NCBI RefSeq assembly: GCF_030348765.1
Contig: NZ_JAUCEU010000007.1
Span: forward strand, 1,048,501-1,112,500
Reading direction: 5' to 3'
Source of the DNA: Neobacillus sp. CF12
GTDB lineage: Bacteria; Bacillota; Bacilli; Bacillales; Cytobacillaceae
DNA length: 64,000 bases
The position numbers were made by a program, and so were the translations under genes. Positions 43,511 through 51,460 of this stretch are shown piece by piece. Every line of letters begins with the position of its first letter. The stretch's first letter is position 1. The notes beneath the pieces were generated by a model that had not been told where the DNA came from, ran no database searches, and saw only the letters and a program-made list of their open reading frames with translations.

Positions 43511-44041
43511 TTAAGATAAAAAGATACCGCCATAAAGCAGCGCACCAATTATCACAAAAGATGGATGGACCTTCATCCTGCTTAAGGTGAGATAACTGAG
43601 CAAAGCTAAAAGTACAAGGTGAAAGATACCGCTATTTTCAAAAGCTGTTAAGAAGAATTGATAGGCCATCACTGCAAGTAAGATCGCGATGATTGGCTGG
43701 ACTGACTTTGTCATTAGCTTAACTTTGGGTGAATCCTTGAATAAATTCACAAACTTAAACAACAAAATAACGGCGATGGCTGATGGAAGTATCGTTGCAG
43801 CAAGTGCAACAATCGAACCGAGAACACCACCTATTTCATACCCGATAAAACCTGCCATCTTCGTCGCGATTGGACCTGGTAAGGCATTGGCGATGGCTAA
43901 CAGGTCGCCGAACTCTGATAGAGTCATCCAGTCTCTTTCATTGACTACTTCGATTTGTATTAATGGTATTGTAGCGGGTCCTCCTCCGTATCCCAAAAGA
44001 TTTGCAATAAGAAACGACCAAAATATTTCCAAATAAATCAT
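43511..44041 (-). CDS. Chromate transporter family protein (short form, second subunit)
   Basis: A 176-residue half-size CHR protein with six or so helices. The motifs GYGGGPATIPLIQIEVV, GDLLAIANALPGPIATKMAGFIG and YEIGGVLGSIVALAATILPSAI are typical of the family. Short CHR proteins act as pairs; here the two genes overlap by 4 bases (ATGA). The native substrate in this setting may be an organic or inorganic anion other than chromate. Confidence 0.86.
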   Translation of the reverse strand: MIYLEIFWSFLIANLLGYGGGPATIPLIQIEVVNERDWMTLSEFGDLLAIANALPGPIATKMAGFIGYEIGGVLGSIVALAATILPSAIAVILLFKFVNLFKDSPKVKLMTKSVQPIIAILLAVMAYQFFLTAFENSGIFHLVLLALLSYLTLSRMKVHPSFVIIGALLYGGIFLS

Positions 44042-44634
44042 GAGCTTTTCTCCTTTAGTTCAATCACATCTTTTGGAGGAGTGTTTGCAGCCTTTTCTTT
44101 TCGGCTAGCTATAAAAAAGGCTGAAATTAAAAAAGTGGCAATTAAGATTCCTGGATGAAGTCCGACCAACTGAATTAGGATGAAAGAAATGGCCGAGAAC
44201 AATAACATCTTTGGTAAACCCAAACCTTTTTTGCCGTTTTGGAAAAAACGATAAGCCATTTCGGCTAGCATAAACCCTATAACAGGCGTAACCCCTTGAA
44301 CCATTCCACCTACAATAGGTGAATGACTAAATGAATAAAGAACACCTAACAAACCAAGCATGGCAATGACAGAGGGAAGAACGTGGGTTAATATCGCTAC
44401 CACAGCGCCTATGTTGCCTTTTACTTTATAGCCGATATAGGCAGCCATTTTTGTAGCAATAGGACCTGGCAGCGTATTAGCTAGAGCCAATACCTCACCA
44501 AACTCTTCTTCTGACATCCATTTATATTTTTTCACTGCCTCAAATTCGATTAACGGGATGGTAGAAGGTCCTCCTCCATAGCCTGTAACTCCGGTACGCG
44601 CAAAGCCAATGGCTAATTCCAAATATTTATTCAA
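44038..44634 (-). CDS. Chromate transporter family protein (short form, first subunit)
   Basis: About 198 residues with the same order of motifs as its partner: TGYGGGPSTIPLIEFEAVKKYKW, FGEVLALANTLPGPIATKMAAYIGYKV and a final helix pair, then a charged tail ending in LKEKSS. TTG 44634 is preferred: GGAG is 8 bases upstream and family similarity begins there, while an ATG at 44700 would add 22 unrelated residues. It follows the HbpS/GlcG gene and is probably cotranscribed with it. Confidence 0.86.
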   Translation of the reverse strand: MNKYLELAIGFARTGVTGYGGGPSTIPLIEFEAVKKYKWMSEEEFGEVLALANTLPGPIATKMAAYIGYKVKGNIGAVVAILTHVLPSVIAMLGLLGVLYSFSHSPIVGGMVQGVTPVIGFMLAEMAYRFFQNGKKGLGLPKMLLFSAISFILIQLVGLHPGILIATFLISAFFIASRKEKAANTPPKDVIELKEKSS

Positions 44635-44739
44635 TTGATTCTCTCCATCCTTCCTTTGTAGGTACTCTTTGGGGTGTTGAGGCTCATTTATGGACCTCAA
44701 ATTGTTCCTTAATTTAAACAGGATGAGGTCCCTTTTTCC

Positions 44740-45219
44740 TTATATTTTAATATCCGGTTGTGTTAATACTGTAAGACCCTTACTTTCTACATGCTTTTGC
44801 AAAGCTTCGAGTGCTGCCGTACCAACCGCTATGTCCTGCTCTCCATTCCCGCCGCTCACTCCCACTCCACCAACCACTTCACCATTCACAACAATTGGAA
44901 ATCCTCCCACAAAAATGGCGAATTTACCTGGCAGCATTTGTTGTATACCGAATGCTTCGTTTCCTGGTAATGCAGGACCATTTGGCTCTTTATTAAATAG
45001 GTGAGTAGATCGTTTATGACCAGAAGCCGTGTATGCTTTAGCAATCGCAATTTCAGGTCCAGTTATTCTCGCTCCATTCATTCTTTCAAGGGCGATTAAA
45101 TTTCCTCCGTCATCCACGATCGCGATGGTTTCAAGTACATTGATGTCTTCAGATTTTTTCTTTGCAGCTTCAATCATTAAATTTGCTTCTTCTAGTTCTA
45201 ATGTTAATTTTGTTTTCAT
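44740..45219 (-). CDS. HbpS/GlcG family protein (DUF336)
   Basis: A 159-residue single-domain protein: TLELEEANLMIEAAKKKSEDI, AIVDDGGNLIALERMNGARITGPEIAIAKAYTASG, FGIQQMLPGKFAIFVGGFPIVVNGEVVGGVGVSGG. The fold binds heme or corrinoids in HbpS, and GlcG-like members accompany oxidative catabolic operons; the role of most is unknown. It follows the aldehyde dehydrogenase gene by 27 bases. ATG 45219 follows TGAGGAG. Confidence 0.86.
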   Translation of the reverse strand: MKTKLTLELEEANLMIEAAKKKSEDINVLETIAIVDDGGNLIALERMNGARITGPEIAIAKAYTASGHKRSTHLFNKEPNGPALPGNEAFGIQQMLPGKFAIFVGGFPIVVNGEVVGGVGVSGGNGEQDIAVGTAALEALQKHVESKGLTVLTQPDIKI

Positions 45220-45246
45220 TACTTTATTCTCCTCAAACTTTCTAAT

Positions 45247-46710
45247 TTAATATCCGATATATACGGTCTTCAATTGCGTAAAAAATTCCAAACCAACCCG
45301 GCCGGATTCACGGAATGTAGATGTACTTGATTTTTTCAGCCCGCCAAAAGGTGCATTCATTAAATTCCCAGTGGTGGTTCGATTGACCTTTACGGTTCCG
45401 GCTTGAATATCTTTTGTAAATTTATTTGCAGTCTTCAGACTGTCTGTAACAATCGCTGCTGACAAACCATACTCAACATCATTTGCAACCTGAATGGCCT
45501 CTTCATATGTATCTACTTCAATGACAGCCACGACAGGACCGAAAATTTCTTCTTTTGCAATTCGATGATCAGGTTTTACATTGGTAAAGATAGCTGGCTG
45601 AACATAATATCCTTGTTGAAATTGGCCTTCTGTAAGTTGTTCTCCGCCATAAACCAATGATGCTCCATCCTCTTTCCCGTACTCAATGTACTTCAGGACG
45701 TTTTTCAATTGCTTTTCATTTGCCAGAGGACCGATTTTCACGCCCTCTTCAAAGCCATTTCCTATTTTCAAAGCTTTCGTTTTTTCAACTAATTTTTCCT
45801 CAAATTGCTCTCTTACATTTTTCAACACGATTACTCTGCTTGTTCCCGTACACGCCTGACCCGTTAAGGAGAAACCACCGTTAACCGTTAAAGTGGCTGC
45901 CAGGTCAATATCTGCATCATCCATGACGATTAATGGGTTTTTTCCGCCGAGTTCCATCTGTGTTCGAGTTGTAAAGGAAGATTTTTTGTGAATATCTTCT
46001 CCCGCAGCAGTTGAACCTGTAAAAGTAATGGCCTTAATAGAAGGATGTGTAACCAAAAGGTCGCCTACCTCTGAAGCTCTTCCTGTAACAAAATTTATCA
46101 CGCCTTTTGGTATACCAGCCTGATGTAGTGCTTCAACAAGACGTAAAGCAATTAATGGTGTATCGGACGAAGGTTTAAATACAACCGTGTTACCTGTGAT
46201 TAATGCTGGTGCAATCTTTCTTGCAGGAATGGAAAGCGGAAAATTCCATGGAGTAATGACACTTATTACCCCAAGTGGTTCTCTTTCTGAAGAAACCTTC
46301 ATATCCGGATCATCATTTGGATATGTTTCGCCTGTTATCGTTTGTCCTTCAACTGCATAAAATCGGAGAGTTTGTGCAGACCGAATCACTTCATTCTTAG
46401 CGTCCGTAACATGCTTTCCCTCTTCCCTTGTCAACTCTTCGGCATATTGATCCGCATTTTCTTCCAGTATGCTGGCTGCTTTATTTAAAATAGCTGCCCG
46501 TTTTGATGGAGATGTCTTTGCCCAATTTGGAAAAGCATTTTGGGCTGCTTCTATGGCTTCCAGGATATCTTGTTCATTGGAAGCTTGGAAGGAGCCAACA
46601 ATATCTTCTGTATTAGCAGGATTAACATTAAAAAACTGTTTTTGGCTTACTGATTCCTGCCATTCACCATTAATATAGTTATTGAACGTTTTCACTTTAG
46701 TAGTTAACAA
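45247..46710 (-). CDS. NAD(P)-dependent aldehyde dehydrogenase
   Basis: A 487-residue ALDH. Catalytic and cofactor motifs: VITPWNFPLSIPARKIAPAL (Asn), ITFTGSTAAGEDIH, MELGGKNPLIV (general base Glu), the nucleophilic Cys in FSLTGQACTGTSR, and KEEIFGPVVAVIEV. It matches the benzaldehyde/alpha-ketoglutarate-semialdehyde dehydrogenase branch in length and motif style. Start TTG 46710 has AAGGTG 5 bases upstream. It heads the ALDH-HbpS-ChrA-ChrA run; the aldehyde presumably arises from the pathway of this region. Confidence 0.9.
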   Translation of the reverse strand: MLTTKVKTFNNYINGEWQESVSQKQFFNVNPANTEDIVGSFQASNEQDILEAIEAAQNAFPNWAKTSPSKRAAILNKAASILEENADQYAEELTREEGKHVTDAKNEVIRSAQTLRFYAVEGQTITGETYPNDDPDMKVSSEREPLGVISVITPWNFPLSIPARKIAPALITGNTVVFKPSSDTPLIALRLVEALHQAGIPKGVINFVTGRASEVGDLLVTHPSIKAITFTGSTAAGEDIHKKSSFTTRTQMELGGKNPLIVMDDADIDLAATLTVNGGFSLTGQACTGTSRVIVLKNVREQFEEKLVEKTKALKIGNGFEEGVKIGPLANEKQLKNVLKYIEYGKEDGASLVYGGEQLTEGQFQQGYYVQPAIFTNVKPDHRIAKEEIFGPVVAVIEVDTYEEAIQVANDVEYGLSAAIVTDSLKTANKFTKDIQAGTVKVNRTTTGNLMNAPFGGLKKSSTSTFRESGRVGLEFFTQLKTVYIGY

Positions 46711-46741
46711 ACAATCACCTTTTTCTTTTTTAATAGAAAAT

Positions 46742-46788
46742 GGCCGTCATTTAGAACCTCGATTTTACAAGATTAATATGACGGCCTG
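46742..46788 (-). terminator. Hairpin between the diiron protein and aldehyde dehydrogenase genes
   Basis: Perfect 9-bp stem GGCCGTCAT/ATGACGGCC with a 27-base loop, followed on the minus strand by TTTTCTATT. It lies 70 bases after the diiron protein gene and may partly terminate its transcript. Confidence 0.55.
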
Positions 46789-46857
46789 GAAAGATAGATT
46801 CTATCAATGGAGTGTTATCCCTAAGGAATCCTATCTATTTATATAAATCTAAGTATT

Positions 46858-47589
46858 TTAGTTGGTTTGAACTAAAGACCCTAAGTCCTGCTCAAGATAC
46901 TCTCTCCATAAACCATCCATGTACATACGGCGCATTTTAGCACCCACTCTAACAATTTCAAGACAACGTTGTTGTAATTCTGGAGTATCAGCGTGGTCAA
47001 GAACAATCTTATATCCACGTTCACCATGAATTTCATCTGAAACAATGTGTAAGTCAAAGAATTCAATTTCTTCATCTGTAAATCCGTATTGAGCGCGTAA
47101 TGCTGGTGTTTGCTTTCTATAGATATCAGGCACTTGAGATTCTAAACCTACCACTAGGGCAGCAGTGGCAACAACGAAATGTTCACGTGCCGCTACAGCA
47201 AAGCACCAGCTTTGAAGACCTAATGTGGTCGGTGCCATATTATCTGGGTTAATGACTCGTTCAGCAGTGGTGCCACATGCTTCCGCAAAACGAATCAATA
47301 AATCTGTATGACGATCTGCTGCAATCTCTTCTTCATACATGTTTTGTAAAGTGAAGTCTTTTGCAGCTGCAAATTTTGGATCGCTTGGAGTATTGTGATA
47401 GATATACGCAAGGTAATCTGCGAATGGCCCTACATAGTGGTAATGATTTTCAGCCCATCTTGCAAAGTGTTTTCTTTCAAGTTTTCCTTCAGCCCAAGCT
47501 ACTGTAAATGGAGCCTTCTGGCTATGGTTTCCTTTAATTGCTTCTTCTAGTTCTTTACGAAATTCATCTTTTGATAAAAATTCTGACAT
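46858..47589 (-). CDS. Heme-oxygenase-like diiron oxidase (CADD/PqqC-like)
   Basis: A 243-residue all-helical protein of the TenA/PqqC superfamily. The residues Glu87, His94, Glu150, His181, Asp185 and His188 (in MYEEEIAADRH, VVGLES and DLHIVSDEIH) reproduce the six-ligand dimetal site of the chlamydial protein CADD, including E-x6-H and H-x3-D-x2-H spacing. PqqC itself lacks this site, so an oxygen-activating diiron enzyme is likely. The substrate is unknown; C-C cleavage, N-oxygenation and self-sacrificing chemistry are all known in the superfamily. ATG 47589 follows AGGAGGAG. A GGTATA-type operator lies 42-64 bases upstream. Confidence 0.85.
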   Translation of the reverse strand: MSEFLSKDEFRKELEEAIKGNHSQKAPFTVAWAEGKLERKHFARWAENHYHYVGPFADYLAYIYHNTPSDPKFAAAKDFTLQNMYEEEIAADRHTDLLIRFAEACGTTAERVINPDNMAPTTLGLQSWCFAVAAREHFVVATAALVVGLESQVPDIYRKQTPALRAQYGFTDEEIEFFDLHIVSDEIHGERGYKIVLDHADTPELQQRCLEIVRVGAKMRRMYMDGLWREYLEQDLGSLVQTN

Positions 47590-47630
47590 TTTTACTCCTC
47601 CTGTTTCCTGGGCATTATCCCCATAACTGT

Positions 47631-47653
47631 ATTTGATATTTTGTATACCAAAT
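47631..47653 (-). promoter_or_regulatory. GGTATA-type operator before the diiron protein gene
   Basis: A 23-base near-palindrome with arms ATTTGGTAT and ATATCAAAT. It is identical, base for base and in reverse orientation, to the element at 49142-49164. A further half-site TTTGGTATACC lies at 47711-47721. The likely ligand is one or both GntR/FCD proteins. Confidence 0.7.
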
Positions 47654-47813
47654 TACAGTAAAAAATATAGATTGTAATGATATACTCTCTATAAATTTCT
47701 GATTATTGTATTTGGTATACCTTAATAAAAATATTAACCTATTATTTTTTATTTGTAAATATAATTTTTAGAATTTTTTAAAATATCAATCAAATAAATG
47801 TAAAACCTGCGTT

Positions 47814-48584
47814 TTATATATATACATCCATTTTTAGATTTAATAAACTGTTGAGCTCTTTTGAGAGATTCTCCAATGCTTCCTCAACGATCTGCTGCCC
47901 TAATTCCCAACTAGCTTTTGTGGCATCTCCAATCGAACCATTTTGAGTCATTTCTTCATAAAAATAAAAGCCTTGAATAGCCTTTCCAGGTCTAAGCTGC
48001 TCCCATCTTCCAGATTCTTGGATATCACCTTTCTCAAGTTGATCTGGCCGAACAAGCTCTGGAGCTAAATACAAAGCTTCTGAGACCTCTCTTTCACAAC
48101 TGTGTCCAAACAAAGGTGATGTTATGAAATTTCCGATTGTTTTTTTTGCCGATGCTGTGGTTTTTGCATAGTAAATGTCAACATTCAGTTCTTTTGTCAA
48201 TGTCATAGAAGCAACATTTAAAGTAGTTTGGTTTCCACCATGTGAATTTAACAATAAAAATTTTTTGATTCCATGATGACTTAGTGATGATAGCATGTCT
48301 TTTAGGATCGCAATTAACGTATTGGGCTGCAGGGAAATAGTTCCCGGAAAGTTCAAGTGGTGTGGCGAAACACCCATATTAATTGTAGGAGTAACCAATG
48401 CATAAGGAAACATTTTTTGGCCTAGTTTTTCTGCCATTTTTTCAGCCAATACTGCGTCGCAGCTTTCTACCATATGAGGACCATGTTGTTCATGAGCTCC
48501 AATTGGAATGATCGCAAACTTAACAGTCTTTAACGACTCTTCTACTTCCTGCCATGTCATTTTTGTTAGATTATAACACTCCAA
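47814..48584 (-). CDS. Creatininase family amidohydrolase (MftE/creatininase fold)
   Basis: A 256-residue metal-dependent hydrolase. Predicted metal ligands sit in IPIGAHEQHGPHMVESCDA (Glu, His, Asp), in LLNSHGGNQTT (His) and in FGHSCEREVSEAL (Glu). The family includes creatininase, 2-amino-5-formylamino-pyrimidine amidase and the mycofactocin peptidase MftE, so an amide or peptide bond is the expected target. TTG 48584 follows GAGGGG at 6 bases. A GGTATA-type operator is 33-47 bases upstream. It lies upstream of the diiron protein gene on the same strand. Confidence 0.85.
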   Translation of the reverse strand: MECYNLTKMTWQEVEESLKTVKFAIIPIGAHEQHGPHMVESCDAVLAEKMAEKLGQKMFPYALVTPTINMGVSPHHLNFPGTISLQPNTLIAILKDMLSSLSHHGIKKFLLLNSHGGNQTTLNVASMTLTKELNVDIYYAKTTASAKKTIGNFITSPLFGHSCEREVSEALYLAPELVRPDQLEKGDIQESGRWEQLRPGKAIQGFYFYEEMTQNGSIGDATKASWELGQQIVEEALENLSKELNSLLNLKMDVYI

Positions 48585-48616
48585 TAAAATCCCCTCACTC
48601 TAACTTTATTCATCTA

Positions 48617-48631
48617 GGTATTTTGTATACC
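48617..48631 (-). promoter_or_regulatory. GGTATA-type operator before the creatininase-family gene
   Basis: GGTATT-TTG-TATACC on the plus strand, one base off the perfect GGTATA-N3-TATACC palindrome. It lies 33 bases before the start of the creatininase-family gene. Confidence 0.65.
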
Positions 48632-48655
48632 AACAAATTCTATAAAAATGATCTC

Positions 48656-48985
48656 CTACCGTAGTGTAGCAGATTGCTTCTTTGGTGCCTGAATCGAGAT
48701 ATTCTCTTGTGAGATTTCTATATCTTGTTCAATTGTTAATTGGCAGGTTAATCGATATCCCTCTTCCACCTTATCACCTAACATTTTAATTTCTTTCCAA
48801 TTCGGAGGTGCAATCGATTCTCCACCACTGATCACTTTGCATGTGCACTTCGTGCAACGACCCATTCCACAACCATACTTTAATTGAGGAAATTGTCGTA
48901 TACCAGCTAAAACTACTAAATTCGCATTATCCTTAACTTGCTGTTCGACAACAGTTCCATCTACATGAAGAATTACTTTTGGCAT
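48656..48985 (-). CDS. [2Fe-2S] ferredoxin (second copy)
   Basis: A 109-residue ferredoxin. Ligands Cys39, Cys44, Cys47 and Cys81 are arranged C-x4-C-x2-C-x33-C (YGCGMGRCTKC and LTCQL); Cys49 is an extra cysteine beside the cluster. ATG 48985 follows AAAGGGG; the longer open frame has no better site. It is divergent from the unrecognised 112-residue protein gene. Two separately encoded ferredoxins in one region suggest either two oxidative steps or different partners. Confidence 0.88.
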   Translation of the reverse strand: MPKVILHVDGTVVEQQVKDNANLVVLAGIRQFPQLKYGCGMGRCTKCTCKVISGGESIAPPNWKEIKMLGDKVEEGYRLTCQLTIEQDIEISQENISIQAPKKQSATLR

Positions 48986-49102
48986 AAAATATCCCCTTTC
49001 AGTATAGAACAAAGAATTTGATACTTTTCTGAATTATACATCTTTTTTGCACGAGAAGAAAAGAAGTTTTTTATAATTTTTTAAAAAATTAGAATATACC
49101 AT

Positions 49103-49164
49103 TGAACAATTTGATAACTTGAGATACACTACTCATAAGGTATTTGGTATACAAAATATCAAAT
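49103..49164 (+). promoter_or_regulatory. Promoter and operator of the 112-residue protein gene
   Basis: TTGAAC-N17-TACACT near 49103-49131 is a possible promoter. Just downstream is a 23-base element (49142-49164) with arms ATTTGGTAT and ATATCAAAT, identical in reverse to that before the diiron protein gene. A repressor bound here would block early elongation. Confidence 0.6.
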
Positions 49165-49247
49165 TGAGAGGTGATCATTCAAACCATTTATTCCTACGTT
49201 TCTATTTATATCAAGAAGAAAAAGAATAATTAGAGGGAGTGTTACAA

Positions 49248-49583
49248 ATGGGGAACTATATTGTATTAACGAATAAAGATACTTTTCAAACCATCCTTGA
49301 AAACGAAGGATTACAGGTAGTAGAAACCTATGACTTTTATTTCTTTGAAAAATTAAAAGCCAAATACACGATTGCAAAAGTTATCGATGAAAATATTAAG
49401 ATTCAATTATTCGAAGAATTTGAAGGAAAAGAATATGTAAACCACATTGCTGTAAAGTTTTTCGAAAGATTTGAAACGATTGAAGCGGCACGAGAAGAAT
49501 TAAATGAAATTGTTAAAGCATCAGGTAATAGTGAAGATTCCATTCACTCAAAGCTGGTAAAAACAGAAGAAGTAGCTCTATAA
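49248..49583 (+). CDS. Unrecognised protein of the accessory catabolic region (111 aa)
   Basis: ATG 49248 has GAGGGAG 8 bases upstream; an earlier in-frame codon at 49239 is too close. The product is soluble and acidic, alternating strands and helices: MGNYIVLTNKDTFQTILENE, YDFYFFEKLKAKYTIAKVID, IQLFEEFEGKEYVNHIAVKFF and ERFETIEAAREELNEIV. I do not recognise a family. It shares the operator of the diiron protein gene and ends in a strong terminator, so it belongs to the same regulon. It could be an accessory subunit, binding protein or small enzyme of the pathway. Confidence 0.75.
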   Translation: MGNYIVLTNKDTFQTILENEGLQVVETYDFYFFEKLKAKYTIAKVIDENIKIQLFEEFEGKEYVNHIAVKFFERFETIEAAREELNEIVKASGNSEDSIHSKLVKTEEVAL

Positions 49584-49612
49584 GCTAGACAACAGCATAC
49601 ACTAATCATGTA

Positions 49613-49650
49613 AAAACCGGAGCACACCCATCTCACCTCCGGTTTTTTGT
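49613..49650 (+). terminator. Terminator of the unrecognised 111-residue protein gene
   Basis: Perfect 10-bp stem AAAACCGGAG/CTCCGGTTTT with a 14-base loop, followed by TTGTTTG. Confidence 0.85.
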
Positions 49651-49670
49651 TTGTTTTTTAAGAATACAAC

Positions 49671-49705
49671 AAAAACCGTCACTATGGAGTGACGGTTCTT
49701 TTTAT
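49671..49705. terminator. Bidirectional terminator after the 28-codon gene
   Basis: Perfect 10-bp stem AACCGTCACT/AGTGACGGTT with a 4-base loop, followed by CTTTTTATT on the plus strand and TTTTGTTG on the minus strand. It lies 22 bases past the stop of the small minus-strand gene. Confidence 0.8.
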
Positions 49706-49718
49706 TCATATGGGAAAG

Positions 49719-49805
49719 TTAAAATTTTAATGTTTTTCTTAGTCGCGCTAACTTCTTTTCAGCTTTTTCCACTGCTTTCTTAGAACCAAATAGAAAATTA
49801 AACAT
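49719..49805 (-). CDS. 28-residue basic amphipathic small protein
   Basis: ATG 49805 has AGGAGG exactly 8 bases upstream and reads MFNFLFGSKKAVEKAEKKL followed by ARLRKTLKF and TAA. The head is hydrophobic, the rest a strongly basic helix with regularly spaced Lys/Glu. An earlier ATG at 49811 lies only 2 bases from the ribosome site. A perfect terminator follows. It resembles membrane-associated or antisense-type small proteins in build only. Missed by usual length limits. Confidence 0.6.
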   Translation of the reverse strand: MFNFLFGSKKAVEKAEKKLARLRKTLKF

Positions 49806-49878
49806 CCCCATTACCTCCTAATTTGTGTATTGCTTACACTTATTCTATTACTGTATTGAAAAAATTACAACAACATTG

Positions 49879-49957
49879 TATACCAAATACCAAAAATATA
49901 GTGTATAATATGTATAAATGGTGAACAAATCATATGAAATCTTTTGTTCGGTATACC
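49879..49957 (+). promoter_or_regulatory. GGTATA half-sites upstream of the first ion-transporter gene
   Basis: TATACCAAATACC (49879-49891) and CGGTATACCAAA (49949-49960) are related to the operator of this region; GGTATACC at 49950-49957 is a compact palindrome. A TATAAT lies between them near 49908, so the transporter is probably under the same control. The exact promoter is uncertain. Confidence 0.5.
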
Positions 49958-50017
49958 AAAATAGTAATAATTACAAAATTTGTATAATGAACAAATTCCA
50001 AAAAAGCTGGTGTTGCT

Positions 50018-51400
50018 ATGTTGAGATTCCTATTTTTATTGGTCATATTTATGTATTTATTATCTACTTTACTGCCTCAACTAGACTTTAGTTTCCTGCT
50101 ATCGATTCTATGTTTCATTATTGTATTATCAACGTTATTTCTTGCTAAACGCTCCGTTCAAATACTGGGTGGTGCATTTCTACTCTTAGGGATCATGCTC
50201 CTATGGAAAAGCGGAGCGTATTGGCACAATTACATATTATCTTTTGGTCCTATGCTTGACTTGATTACATTATTTACATTAGTTCCTATATTAGGAATCC
50301 CTATCAAATTAGGTGGATATAGCGGTGGCATACAAACAATTATTCAAAAAAAGATAACGAATTCTGGTAAGTTATATATGATAACTTCAGGTATTTCCTA
50401 TTTTTTTAGTATTTTTATGAATCTCGCAACTTTGCCAATGGCGTATTATTCCATTCGCCCTGCTTTAAACATGTTTGCTGTTGAGAATAAAGAACGTTTC
50501 ATGAGTAGAGCCATTACCAGAGGTTTTGCCATGCCACTACTATGGGCTCCCGTTACCCCTATTGTCGGAATTGTAATTTCTGTAACCAACGTAAGCTGGG
50601 TATCAATATTACCCTATGTGGTGCCACTAAGCTTATTAGGCTTGGGAATGGATTGGTTCATAGGAGCACGCAGGTCTAAAAAAATGCTTACTTCTGTTCC
50701 AGACGTTTCTGTCCATGAAACTGCCGCTGCGATAGAACCTGGTCAATTGAATTCTCCCGGTAGAATCATTCAAATTTTCTTGGCCATTATTATTTTTATT
50801 ATTGCTATTTCTATAGCAGAGTCTCGATTTCATCTTTCCTTTTTAATTCTAGTTTCATTAATTGTGATTCCATTTGCATTTGCCTGGTCACTATTCCTAA
50901 AAAAAGGGACAGAATTTAACAGTCAATTATTAAACCATTTTCACTCCTTTTCAATCAGTATGAAAGATCAATTTTTCATTTTTCTATCAGCTGGATTTTT
51001 TATATCAACGATCAATATCTCACATACCGATGAATTGTTAAATGGCTGGATTATGGAGTTTATTCAAGTGGCTGGAGTGGAAATCTTTCTGATATTACTT
51101 CCGTTGGTACCTTTGGCTTTTGCCTTTTTAGGTCTTCATCCTGCCGTCTCCCTTGCACTGATGACAGGAGGATTGGATTTATCTGTTCTTGGACTTAATC
51201 CACACATACTAACAGTGGCCATGTTGGCTGGAGCAGTATCTTCCTTCCTAGTAGGTCCTTATAATGCCACACTAGGTCTGATGTCAAACCTAGTAAAAGA
51301 TACATCTTATAAAGTATCAAATTGGAATATTTCTTTTACGACAATTTATATCAGTATTGTTATGCTTTACGTGTTTCTTTTGCAAGTATTTACTGGCTAG
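50018..51400 (+). CDS. Ion-transporter (ArsB/NhaD/GntP-like) superfamily membrane protein
   Basis: A 460-residue protein with about twelve helices. The discontinuous-helix motifs SGISYFFSIFMNLATLPMAYYSI (first half) and FAFLGLHPAVSLALMTGGLDLSVLGL with AVSSFLVGPYNATLGLMSN (second half) fit the ion-transporter superfamily that imports carboxylates or exchanges ions. No closer family was recognised. It is likely the uptake system for a pathway substrate. ATG 50018 has only a weak ribosome site (GCTGGTG). Confidence 0.75.
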   Translation: MLRFLFLLVIFMYLLSTLLPQLDFSFLLSILCFIIVLSTLFLAKRSVQILGGAFLLLGIMLLWKSGAYWHNYILSFGPMLDLITLFTLVPILGIPIKLGGYSGGIQTIIQKKITNSGKLYMITSGISYFFSIFMNLATLPMAYYSIRPALNMFAVENKERFMSRAITRGFAMPLLWAPVTPIVGIVISVTNVSWVSILPYVVPLSLLGLGMDWFIGARRSKKMLTSVPDVSVHETAAAIEPGQLNSPGRIIQIFLAIIIFIIAISIAESRFHLSFLILVSLIVIPFAFAWSLFLKKGTEFNSQLLNHFHSFSISMKDQFFIFLSAGFFISTINISHTDELLNGWIMEFIQVAGVEIFLILLPLVPLAFAFLGLHPAVSLALMTGGLDLSVLGLNPHILTVAMLAGAVSSFLVGPYNATLGLMSNLVKDTSYKVSNWNISFTTIYISIVMLYVFLLQVFTG

Positions 51401-51416
51401 AACTATAAAAATATGG

Positions 51417-51452
51417 AAAACCAGGAGCTCGTAATGCAGCTACTGGTTTTTT
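51417..51452. terminator. Terminator between transporter and NAD(P)-binding protein genes
   Basis: AAAACCAG (51417-51424) pairs with CTGGTTTT (51443-51450), continued inside by GAGCT/AGCT-type pairing, and followed by TTCAATT. It serves the convergent genes. Confidence 0.7.
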
Positions 51453-51460
51453 CAATTCAT

